In this document: one piece after another, positions 12,901 through 25,800 of the stretch | How the letters are laid out: each line of letters begins with the position of its first letter | Position numbering within the stretch: position 1 is the first letter of the stretch | DNA from: Temnopleurus reevesii | Taxonomy: Eukaryota; Echinodermata; Echinoidea; Temnopleuroida; Temnopleuridae | Reading direction: 5' to 3' | NCBI GenBank assembly: GCA_036244855.1 | Contig: BQKZ01001049.1 | Span: forward strand, 47,014-111,013 | DNA length: 64,000 nucleotides | Notes under the pieces: model-generated | The model's input: only the letters and a program-made list of their open reading frames with translations | Told to the model about the DNA's origin: nothing | Databases searched by the model: none | Made by a program: the position numbers and the translations under genes

Positions 12901-15900
12901 ACTCAATAAACAACTCCTACATAAGCCTCCTAGTCCTCTTAAAGGTGATTGCTGGTAATTTCAAGAATCAATATAAAAATTTACCTGATTCAGCTGGCAC
13001 AATGTTTATTGAACTTTTGGCCAAAACCGTAATGATATATGTCATAATTAACTATCAAATACAATTGAAAGTTTAAAAAAGATGTCTCTAAAAATGTTAT
13101 CAAATAAACAAAGATACCTCTATTTTTTCTACTAGTGACGATACAAGTTTACAATGAGGAGCTATCAATTTTGTCCACCACTATTTATTTTGATCATGTT
13201 TACAGTGAAAAGGCTTTTTCATATGCATTACAAGGACTGCCAAGAAGAAATAATTATAAAAGTAAACACATAGCAAGGAGTAAAGTGCTATTGTAATGGC
13301 ACACTGGAAAACACATTGATAGGAAGAAAGAGAGGGAGTTCAACCCATAACATATATGTAGTTGCTAGAGAAATGGGCCAGGTAATCATAAGCAGCTGTT
13401 CCTTATTTCAAAAAAATAATAAGTCCTTATGATCCAAAAAAAGTTTTCACAATGTTTTACAAAAATATATATAATGGGAGAAATTATCACCATATGACCA
13501 TTTTTCATCTTTGTGATTTCATTTGATAGTGGTTCCCCATGTCTATAAACCTGATCTTTCACAATCTCCATGGTTCTCAAGACTTAAAATCTACTAACTC
13601 AATATTAAAATTTCAACAGTTGAAGTGAAATGGTAAGTAGGTCACACCTCTCTATCATATAAAATATCAATGACTGCTTTAAAAACAAACACATGAATTG
13701 TAGGGTAAATGGTATGGGGAATGATTCAAACAAATGGTAATCTAAGATTTGTTAGAATTCCGAACAAAAGTTGTCACTGTTACAACATTACCACTACAAG
13801 TAACTGGTCAAACTTCACTATCAAACACTCAGGTGGATGGTAGATTTCATGAATGAATTAGGGGATCCTGGCAAACAAAATATTCACTCATACACAATGT
13901 TGTCAAGATGCACATTAAATCATATGTGTAAATCACGCTCATTCCGGCATGCAGCATTCAATGAAAATTATTGTAAAGCATTTTTGTAAATGTTTGCCAA
14001 AGCGTAGGGCCCAGTGATTCATTTTCTGATATTGCTTGTAGATGTACAGTGTAATGATTTTTTTCAATTCAAAGAAAATTCGACAGATATGGGACTCACA
14101 GAGCAAATATAAAAACGATACTTTAAGAATGTATTTTTTTTTTAAAAGTGAAATGTTCTTTAGTAAAATATAAAAAAGAAGCAAAGTATAAATATATCCC
14201 TTCCACATTTTAAGCAGAAAAACTGTCCCCACAATAACACAACAAGAATAACAAAAATTCACATTTTTTGTTTGCTAGGTAATGAACGCTTCATCTTATG
14301 GATATGGACCTTACATATTTTTTGTTTGAAGCACAAGCTTTTCAATAAAGAAACATAAACACACACAGAGCAATATTTTTGTACAGTTACTGCAGCCTTT
14401 GAAAGTTTTTTTTTAACTGAGAGATTACTAACCTGTTGATCTTGAATCTGTTTCTGGATCTGCGCTTTGTCCGTACTGACCGGTTCCTGCGACGCAAGCG
14501 ATCGTTCCGTCGCATCCAACCACTGTGTCAGCGGTGCGATCTGCTCGTGGAAGTCCTTGGCGGTCTTCTCCGTCTGCTCAAGCTTGTGGCGGCGGTCGCG
14601 AACGGCGTCAACGAGGGCTCTCCATCTGCGATCCAGATCAGAGAGCTGTTGCTGGATTCGGTTGCGGTCTTGAGGTTCGGAGACCTTGGAGAGTTGCTCG
14701 CCCATTTCCTGCAGGGCATCGACGCTGGGCTCACGGTCGGTGATCAGGCGGTCTAGCAGCTGCAGAGTGAAAGAGGAAAATATTTTCACAAATATTGATC
14801 AAAATAATAAAAATATGTCCATTTCTGTGTCCCACAACCCACAAGGTGCATGGCATTTCAAAAATATGTTTGACATTATCGATAGAATGGGATTTGAAAC
14901 CATGAACACTGTGGCCAGTGCCATTGGACAGCACAAGTGATCACATGCAATTATTCCAAGTTACTTAAAAACCAAGTCAAAGGGATTGAATCAATCTGTT
15001 GGGAATTTTATGATATTAGAATTTCTTTATCATTATGTCCCAAAAAGGACTAATTCATTATTTGCAGCTAAGGCAGTAGAAAATGACTCTACTTGGATCT
15101 TACCTAAATATGACCTAAGAAAAAGACGGTGATCAGAATTAAAGCAACATGTTTCATTTCTTTTAACTTTTTTTTTACCAGAAAAACGCAAGATGGTGCT
15201 TTTTGCACTGCTCGCCCAATTCCAAGATGCAATATTGTTTATGACAGGCCAAAACTGGTAGAACAACAACTCATGATTTCCCTGGTTACACAGTAGTTTT
15301 ATTTGTTTGTTGTTTGTTAATCTTGCCCTTTGACTCTACACTAACCCCCAATTGACCAGGCACTGACCTGTTGCTCAGCTAGTTGAGCCTTGACGACCTT
15401 GTAGTCTGACGATGGATCCTTCTGTGTCGAGACTAGGTCCTCGGTCTCTCCGATCCAGCCAAGGAGCGCCTGGAGAGCTTCTTGGAACTTGCCGCAGCGG
15501 AGCAGGCCCTCGTTCAGCTTAGACTCACGGTCAGAGTTCTGAAAAGACCACATCAATGTTGATATTATCCATCAAATTGCAATACACTGTGTACAAAAGA
15601 TTGGTGGAATATCCTTTCATTTACTCATAACTTTCGTAAAAGTAGAATCAAGGAGAGAAAGAACAGGGATGCTACATTTTTTACTGCTTGAATAAAGTTG
15701 TTTCCTTTGTCCATTTCATTTATTTCTTCTCCTGCTTTGATGTTGCGATTTAAAGTAGTAATGCTCAGTTTAATTATATGAAAAGAATAATTCCTCTGCA
15801 CCATCATACAGTGGCGGAGGCATGAAAAAGTTTTTACATACCTTTGAATGTAGTCTATTCCACCTGTCATTCATAGCCTCAAGGTCACTCTCCAGCTGGT

Positions 15901-18900
15901 GTGTGTTAACCCTCGGCTCTGCGCTCTGTACCAGACTCTGTCCAACACGGTTCGCGTCCCTCAACCTCGGTACCAGCGGTTCCACGAAATTCCTCATGTA
16001 AGTCTTGAACTCCTTCTGCTGCTGCTTGACGGTGTCGACGTCAGCTCCGATCGGCTTCTGCAGCATCTGGGCGGACTCGGCCTTCCCGAGGAGATCGTCG
16101 ACCTCGTCCATGGTGTGCTTCAGGTCCTGCATCCTTGACGTCGTACGATCCACCTCCTCCTGTCGCTTGTTGGCTCGCTCTCGGAGACGCTGCCATCTCT
16201 TGTTGAGATTGTCGAGCTGCTCGCGGAAGTTGTCCGAGTCTGTGAGGTAGCCGCGGTCGATAATGTCACGGAAGACGCGATCGGCCTTGAGTAGGGTCTT
16301 CTTGATGTCTTCTAGATTTTGTTGGTATTTCTGGAATAGTGTTAGTGTGTTTGAATATACCAGTTATTAGTGTTAACCTGGGTCGATGCCCAACATTACT
16401 TACATAAAAGTAAATTGAATGAGTTTGTTATATTCAGATATATATATATATCATATTTAAATGTTCCATTACATATATTAGTTTCTATCTACTAAAATCT
16501 ATTTCTAATGAATTCTTCATACTGTAAGTACCAGATTTAATGAATCATTCAGAATGAGATGTTGTAAATACCATTCTACTCTCATCTTTGTGTTATTTTT
16601 TCCTTATTTTTTAGTTTACGTTTTGAAATTGGGCAAGATTTTGATGTGGGTGTAAAATAGCAAATTTAAGAAAATTAATAAAAACGTGAAAGAAATAAAG
16701 TGACAGGAATTCAATGGTATTTTAGGACGAAATCTCAAAGGATAAATTGGTGACTCAAATATTTCGATTTCCTTGTCATAACATTTCTCAACATCACATA
16801 ATATTACAAGATGAATATATGTATATGAAACAAACAATCATAAATAAACCAATAAATAAATAAATAGATTATCAAATGGATAAATCAAATTAGTAAGGAC
16901 CAACATCTATTTTGGTTCACACAGGTCTATTATGTATGATATACGTGTGTATATATATATAAAAAGTATTTTTGTGTTATGCTGTAAATGCGCACTTCCA
17001 CGCAAAGTGTCGAACCCATTTAATGCAAACAGCCATGCATTTCTTAACAACCATTCAACAAAATCTTTTGCAATCAAAATCGTAAGTGACATATGATGTG
17101 CAACATATACATGTATATCTGATGCATGTACAAATAAAATAAGCAAGTTTAGAGTACTAATAGATGCAAATTTCATGTGCTGTCTACGTAAAAATCTTGT
17201 TCTCAACAATACAAAACCTTGCCTGACATAGCAGCAAGTAATGTATTCAAAGTGGATTCCAAATATAGTAGTTCCCTTGTTACTAACCAGTTTACGAAAT
17301 GCCAGGAAACTACAATCGGTGGTAAGAAATGTGAACAAATTCTAATCTATCAGTAAACCTGCCTATTGTAAACAATTTTCTTGAACGGTTATCACGAAAT
17401 GCACCGTTTGCAGCGTAATGGGCACAACATTTTACATGGAAGCGCCCGAATGAAAACTGACCTGAGTCGTGGTTGTCATGGTGTGTGAATGATGTTTGTA
17501 TATGTACGTGTATATCTAAAGAAAAATTTGTTTGCAAATTTGGAAACCGTTGTCAGAAAATAATCACATACAGTCAAACCAAGTGTGGTCTTCAACATTT
17601 ATGACATTTTTCTCCCGTTTGATGAAGAGCTATTTCCCAATAATAAATATAATATTTATATGGCGCTTTTTGCTGGCGTTTCTAAGCGCCTTGCTGTAGA
17701 TGAACTAAATCCTAAACAGTCAAGTACAGAAATAGAGTTAAAACTCTAGAACTTGCAAGTGCATGGATACGTTTCTGGTATACATCATTTTTTCTCCCAG
17801 ATATAGGCTCTTAAAATCAGAGGAGCTTTTTTGCCAAGCAATTATGTTTAGGAGTACATGTACATGTAAAGTGTATTCCCAAAAAAAGTTAATTACAAAG
17901 TCTTATCCAAAATGCAATTCAAATTTATAGAGAAAAAATAATTCATTCTACATTAATTGGAAATTAATCTAGAGCTAAGAAAATCTTATCCCTAAATTAT
18001 AAAAAATGAAACTTTCCTTAAGAGGTACATTGTATCTGGCTTGAATAAAATAAATGAATAAATAAAAATTCCCTGAAATCACGACTGTTACTTGGAAAGA
18101 TGACGTTTTTTCAAGGAGTTCCCTAAAGTTTGAATTTGGTGTAAAAGGTTCATGCTTACATCAATCTCATCTGCTTGGGCTGCAAGGGTGTCTAGGTCCC
18201 TAGCAACGGGCGCCATCTTGTCCAGGGCATCTTCAGCATCTCCAAGTTGGTAGTTGCAATCATTCAGCATCGACTGAAAAATGACAAGAAGAAAGAAATA
18301 TATTGATGGTGACATTTTTTTTTGTATATTGTAACAATTCAATTGACTTTGGCTATAATTAATTTTATTCTAGAAAGCTAATTATCAATTCTTTTCAAAC
18401 AGAAAAGCAGGTTCTTTAACATGCAAATGGTGTGACTTCCCTTTACGAGGAAACATCAGTGTTAGGCCTCCTAAACTACACTAGACAATTTGAGTAAAAT
18501 GAACAGAATGTAATGCTGTAGGGCAAGAATTGCCTCATGACACAAAATTATTCAACAGTTTCTTTTCAGAAATCTACAAAAAGGGATTGATCAAAGAAAA
18601 TCCAAACATGAAGAAGTACATCTCAAAACAAGGTTTCTAGATCAAGGACGTTGTATAAGACATTTGAATGAATGTGAGAAAATTCCTTGTATTCAAATGG
18701 AGAAGATATTCAACTGGAAATCTACCTGGAATGAGAGAATCTCTTGGTTGCCAGCCTCCAGCTGACCATAACGTTCCTTGACCAATCCTTTGAGCTTCTG
18801 GTAGCGCTTGACCACTCCATCGACATCGTCACCCACTGGGGTGGTGTCAGCTCGTGAGGGCGCTGCAGCCATCAGGCCACTGCTGTTGTCTTGGACTTTC

Positions 18901-19780
18901 ACAATGGCTTGCTCCATGCCATCGACTTCGTCTTGTAGAGCCTGTAGTGATAGAACAATTTTCAATTTTTAGTATAAATGATTGTAGGCAACTACACAGC
19001 TTTGGGTTGACTATTACGCAAATATCGAGAGCAAGTCTTGATGAAAATTCTTGGGATAAAGAAATACTGAACTTAAATGAGCCTTCATGTATGTATGTAG
19101 CTTTGAATATTTTAATTTGGCAATTCTGAATGTGCTGCACATTTTAAAGCCAACAAAGATGATCTAATGCTGCTCTATTTGCAGCTTTACACGAAACAGA
19201 CATGATTTCTCACCTTGAGTTTCTGGAGGTTCTTGGGGTCAAGTTTCCCTGGAGCATCGTGAAGGGCAAGCTGCTCTTCAAAGTTAGCTAGGGAGATCTG
19301 TGACGTATTGACTGTGTCGTGGAAGTCATTCAGACGGTTGTGGAAGTCCTCTAGAGCATTCATCTGATCACGAAGATCTGTAAAAAGAAAAACATTTTAT
19401 TAATACAGCTGAAACAGAGAAACCATGCTAAAACTATTTTGTCCAGAGGGAGACTCCAATGAGAAGGAGGGGCAACATCCCTTGCACAAGGATCAACAGT
19501 AGATATTCTCTAAAAACATTGTTTCGCACACCCTTTTCCTAAAGAGTCTCAGTATTTTGACTGTTTGATCACTAATTTTGTTGTGTCTGTTCTTTAACCT
19601 CTCTTTATTCAAAACAATCATTTATATTTACATTGTCATCATACTCCTCAAAACATCACCACAATCATCATCACTATCAGCACTACCATCATCACCAGCA
19701 TCACCATCATCAATATCAACATCATCATCATCATGTTCACAATCATCACCATCATCATCCTCTATCATCATCCATCATCA

Positions 19781-19811
<31 letters not shown>

Positions 19812-19813
19812 CC

Positions 19814-19858
<45 letters not shown>

Positions 19859-22800
19859 TTCATCATCGTCATCTTAATCTTCATCACCATCATCATCACC
19901 ATCACCATCACCATCATCACCATCACCACCATCATCACCATCACCACCATCATCACCATCACCCCCATCATCACCATCACCACCATCATCACCATCACCA
20001 CCATCATCACCATCACCACCATCACCACCATCACCATCATCATCATCATCATCATCATCACCAACAACCCCATAATCACCTCCACCATCATCATCATCAT
20101 CTTACCCATCCGGAGTTCATCCCATCTCCTGTTGGCCTCTCCGACCTGGTCCTTGATGAAAGGGTGATCGATGTCGGTCCTAGAAATGAGTTGGTCAGCG
20201 GAGTTGTTGACTGCTTCGTGGTGGTCACGGTGGTTATCAATGTCCTCTTGTAGTTGCTGTATTGAAGTAGAAGGAAATGGACGAAATTATTTACCTTGAA
20301 TAGACAAAATTGGACAAATCAGAAAATAATCAACATTTACATGTAGAAAAGTCAATGTTTCAGATCAATTCAATTGTTCAATGTGCACCAAATCTGAGAG
20401 TTTATACAAAATCATGTTTCAGAATCTTTGAAATGTTTAATTTCTATGACAGTTTAAGGCGGAAAAAGGATACCATCAATGCTTGCAATGTGCCACTAGG
20501 TTTGTGTTTCAAGTCTAATAGTGATTGTTGACTATTTCCCCCATTCAACGATACCCAGGGCCGGTCGCTGAATCCCATATGAGAAAGGGTCATCAGTCGT
20601 CTGTTGATTCGTGTGTACAACATCTTTATGAAACACTACTCAGAAGAACTATTAGAGTAAAGATTTTCAAAACTCTTGTTATCCCCCAAATATGCATATA
20701 ATTTTGTAAATAAAAGATGAAATTTGAAAGAAATTACCTCATGAGCTGCCAATGATACGAGTCTTACCATAAAATTTACATTAAAAATAGTGGAAATAAT
20801 CTGCCCCACAGATTAACTCCCTCTGCACTATGGCACACAAAATTGTCAAACAGAGTAATACTTGTTTTGCAGAAAAACCATGCCACAAAATTTTTCATTG
20901 ACTAACCTTGACAAGTTCAAACTGCCTCCTGACGACGTTCGGCTTAGCGGTCACTGGTCCAAGCGAGCTCATCCTGTCCTCCGCGCTCCTCAACCACGGT
21001 AAGAACTGGTTCAGCTCGTCCGAATACACCTTAGCCTTCTCGCTGGCCTCCTTCAGACGCTCGCCGCGCTGCGTTGCGCGGTCGTTGACCGAGTTCCACT
21101 TGGCCAGGAGGGAGCTGCGCTTGATCTCGAGATCCTTCTTCTCCGATGGGCTGTCCGCTTCGTCCTTGAGGGCATCGATCTTCTCCAGCATGCGCTCGTA
21201 GGTGTAGACTTGCTTGACGATCTCTTTGGGGATTTCCTGTATAGGATGGGGTTTAGAAAAAGATTGATGAATGTCCAATATATATGCATAATTGGAACAG
21301 TACTAAGGGAAATAGCATCATACAATCTTCAGGGATTACTTTTAGGTTTCAGTACAAGCAGAAAAGTTATATTTTTTACAACCCTCAATCGTTGATAACA
21401 CCCAAATGAAATTGTTTACACAGAATAACATGGGCTTTTAGATTAAGAAAATATGTTTTTTTCTTCTCTGAAGCTAGTATACATGTAACTCCACAAATCC
21501 CAGACAGTACTGTAAAACATGTGAAAATGTAAAACTACATTCTAGTTCAGGAATGTCATTCAGCCGATTGTGTTTGATCATTTTGTTCAGAGCAATCTGT
21601 AATTAGCAAGTATTTGAAATCATAAGAAACTGCAATTGCATGAAAGTGAAGGCTGAAACCCAAACAAATAAGTGATAGAATTTAATACTTTGAAATAAAA
21701 AATAAAAAATAAAATCTTGGAAGCCTACCTCATGTTCTACCACCTGTCTTCTGAGAACCTCCGGTTTAGCCGAGATAGGTTTCACTTGACTGAGTTCCTT
21801 GTCCTTTGTGTCAAGCCATCTTTCCATGGTGCAGTAGGACTCCTCGAAGTCTCTTGACTGAAGCAACGCAGCCTGGAGTTTACCTTGCCTTTCATCTGAG
21901 GATAAAAACAACATAAATGTTAAGAAGTATGCTGTATAATAAATACTTCAAATTAAGCAGAACGATCAGAGTTCACTGTCCTGGTGTCAAGCCATTTCAA
22001 CATGCTCCCTTAGGAACCATTAAAGTCTGTTGATTGAAGCAACATGACCTAAAGTTTCCAAGGCCTCACATCTACATGTATGGATTACAAAAGGAAAATC
22101 AATTGCTATCCCATCATACAGTCACATTGTTACCCTAGCTTTAGCTTAGCACACAGAAGCTCATGACTGCAGCAAGAATTTTTTTGCAACTACATGGAGG
22201 AACTTATTACCAAGTACAATTGACAAAGAACCTGGAATTTATGGTGCATCTAAACAAATGTATGATAATGAATATCAATCATCTGAACAAGATAATAATA
22301 ATAATAATGAAACACTTTTATATAGCGCATAACACAATCATGCGAAAGTCCCTAAGCGCTTGAAACATGGAAAGAGAGAAAGAAGTCAGAAGAACTAGGA
22401 TGTGTGATATTGACACGTCAATTGAAACAAACAAATGTATAGGGGTTCTGTTCCATGCATTTGAAAATGTAATACTTTCAACTTACCTAATTTGTGACAG
22501 AGGTCATTGTAAGGTGTTCTGACACTTTCCAGTTTCATTGTGACTTCCGCCTTGGCTGTCGGTGCTGGGTTTAGCTCAGTTAGCTGCCTGTGGGACTCTG
22601 TTAGGGTGTCTTGCTGGGGCTTCCGACGATCGGCTTCGCGTTGCAGGTTCTGATAGAGGAAAGACGTGATGGCATATGATATGTCAATTCATTTCTCATA
22701 CAGTTACATTGATATGATCATCATTAACACAACCAGAGCAAAGATGTTCTTACTGCTCTTTGACAAGAAATGACATACAATGTACTGATGGCAATACAAT

Positions 22801-25800
22801 TCTGAATAATTGTTTGGCGTAATATTCTATTGCCAGGTATGCCAGTGTAAAGTCTTTTAACTGCATTTACACTACAAGAAATGTGTCAACAAATCATACC
22901 ATTAATTTATTTAGACATGCACTTATATGTCATTTAAGCTGGCCCAATGATCAAATATTTGTGCTCAATCATACATTAAAAGAGAAATTCTGATTGGCTC
23001 GTGTTTTGTGCTTGTTGGTTGGACCTGCATGGAACCACGATTTTGATTGGTTAGCACCAGCCGATCAACTCCAGCATGGAGTTTAAAATAAATTGCATAC
23101 AACATCTTGCAACTTCTAATTAATCTCTATGAAACAAACCTTTGTTTCTTCCATCTGCTGTCTCACGACATCAGGGCTATTGCTAATGGGGGATAGGTTC
23201 CAGATCTTGTTCCTGAAGTCGATCAACCAATCGGAGCTATCCTGGAGCGTATCGTGGAAGCGTTCGCTCTGTCGGAGGACATCATCGATCTTGCCCTCCC
23301 TGTCGTCGAGCTGACCTTTGAGGTCATCCCACTGGTCCTTGATAGCCGCGATCTGGCCCTGGATGGGAGACGTGGTCCGTGATTTGGGGTCCTGCTTGTC
23401 GACGATCGCCTGGCCGGCCTCCAGGAGTTCTTCAAGCTGTGGTTTATGGGCATCAAACTCATCTTGAAGTACCTAAAAAAAGAAGAAAAAGAAAATGAAT
23501 GCTAAATAAATGTACTTGTATATGAAATAATTTATCATATTTCTCAGTCTATTTGTTGATCTAATCAAGTGTGTTTGAATTTGGAGGCAAACCATTCTAT
23601 TTTTGCATGAGCATTGTACATGACTGTACATAGTATAAATATGACTGAAGATTGTCTTCAATGGTAAAGCGCAGATTGCTCCTGGAGCAAGAGATACATG
23701 TACTAGTAATTTACTGGCATAAACCTATTCTGTAACATTAGTTGTATTATTATCAATGAAATTTTGAAGCTACACAATTGAAATAAACTATCATGCAAAT
23801 CAGGGATCTCAACAGTATACTAGTGTAGTTGCATAATCACATTTGGATTAACTTCTTTCTATTCAAAAAAATATATTCCCCCTACTTTCCATGATCATCA
23901 GATTGGAGCAGAAGTACACAAATTCATATTTTCAAGAGTTTACAATACCATTCAGAATCTCAAGATTTTGACATTAGTTACCATGTAGTAACAAATAAAT
24001 ATACAACTAAAATAAATCCACTTCAACAAATGAATTCTTTGTGGAATACGGAACGTAAATGTACAAATGAAGACTTTGTACTTCCATAATATTGACATTT
24101 TTATGAGTAAACCTTCATTTGAAAATCAGACAGATATTGTAACTCTGAGAAGGAATTTTGTTGTTTAATCACTGGAAAATGGGTCAATATTTGCGTCCAA
24201 GGAGTTTGATATTCTGATCGTAATCTATCCTGGTTAGGCACAAAGTCCTTTTCAATGGGCTCAGGTCAATATCAAATGACTCAATGATTTTCAGGATAAC
24301 TAAGTTGATTTTAAAGTCGGTCCGTCATGATCGACAGGACTTCCGGTTGCGAGCGCGCACGGACGGCATGTTGTGTATTGTAACAACGATATTTGAACAT
24401 TTCCTTGCTTACGCACCTTGCCAAGTTCAGACACTCGGGGAAACTTCGCACGAATTTCCGATCCATGATTGTCGCATGTAACTTTGATTCTTCCCCTCTC
24501 CCGCTTCCATTTTTTCTAAAAATGTACGAAACGGGTACGTATGCGATTGCCGAAATATAAGCTAGCAAAATATATCTTGTTTGCTCGATATTCCAGGTTA
24601 AAAATGCTGTGACTTTTCTGTTCACCAATCTTCGTAATCAAATGGTAGCGGTCAGTTAGCCACGCCCTAAATGTCATGTCGCCCCGCCTTTCATACAATG
24701 CAAATTTGCACCTAACCAATAAGGAATTAAAGACAGGTATAAACTTTGTAACATATGCAAAGAAGTCTTATACACCTTAAACAAAAGTTACAAGATTTGA
24801 ATAAAGGTTCTTTATTGACAAACACATGATAGTGCTACGTTCATTACCCGAAAATTAAATGGGTTGGTTAATCTGCACATTTGCGACACTACTCCAAAGG
24901 TTATTACTTCAGAAACTATAATTATTTGGTGGAAAAGCAGATAAAATATAATCTTTAGAATAGAGAACCCTATTTCAGATTCGTTTCCAATGGCCCTACT
25001 GCATATTAGCCTGCCTTGAAGTGGGTCACAAAAGTGGTGTTTAACAGCCCTTAATCACTTTGTCAAATGGGGTGCTAATCCCTTNTATTGGCCTTGAAGT
25101 GGGTCACAAAAGTGGTGTTTAACAGCCCTTAATCACTTTGTCAAATGAGGTGCTAATCCCTTCAATGGGCTTAATCCATTTCCCAAATAACTGTTCTAAT
25201 CCCTAGAATTACAAACTCTGCTTCCTGACAATGGAAGGGGACAGTCGTATTCATATTGACTTGGTGTATTTTTGGCACTATCAAGAGAGCAATTCTGTGG
25301 GAAAAATTGAATCCTTGAAGAGAATAATGACTCACCATCAACAAATTTCCCATAAAATAAAGTTCCCTTATTGGTGGGACCTGATTTACAATGAAATGCT
25401 ATTTAACAGCTGGATTTATGCCCATAAAAGGGATTAAAACATATAATAGAGATTAAGGTTTTGTCATCCATTTAAAGCGTAATGAAGGCTATATAAGACA
25501 TATTTTTCCCAACGACTTATTTGTGAACATGGTATACAATACACATCAGCATTGAAAAATCAGTCTAATGAGTCTAAATCTGAATAGCTAGATCCAAATA
25601 ACATCATCTAAATGATTTAATTTTTCCTCAGAAAAACAGTGAATTCCCTATAAACAGTGGAATTTTAGAGAATGTATGTAGTGCATATATAATTTTTTTT
25701 TTCTTCTTTTTCCTTACCTCCATAATTACATGTACCATGATTACCCTTTGGTAATCACCCCCAAAACAGGAAAATACCAAAATATTACATAGATTTACTT

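Noticed and set aside
14436..14756. Several + strand frames opposite exon 13, and likewise opposite exons 6, 14, 19 and 24
   Set aside because: Shadows of GC-richer coding exons; the minus-strand frames have spectrin motifs and splice sites.
19885..20035. CRISPR-like regular spacing
   Set aside because: A triplet microsatellite with higher-order pattern, in an animal intron; no distinct spacers.
19633..20253. 206-residue poly-His reading frame on the + strand
   Set aside because: It is the (ATC)n microsatellite read in one frame; the last part overlaps exon 7 on the other strand. Similar His, Ile, Met or Asp frames at 2279-2575, 6133-6578, 6755-7115 and 30877-31471 were rejected for the same reason.
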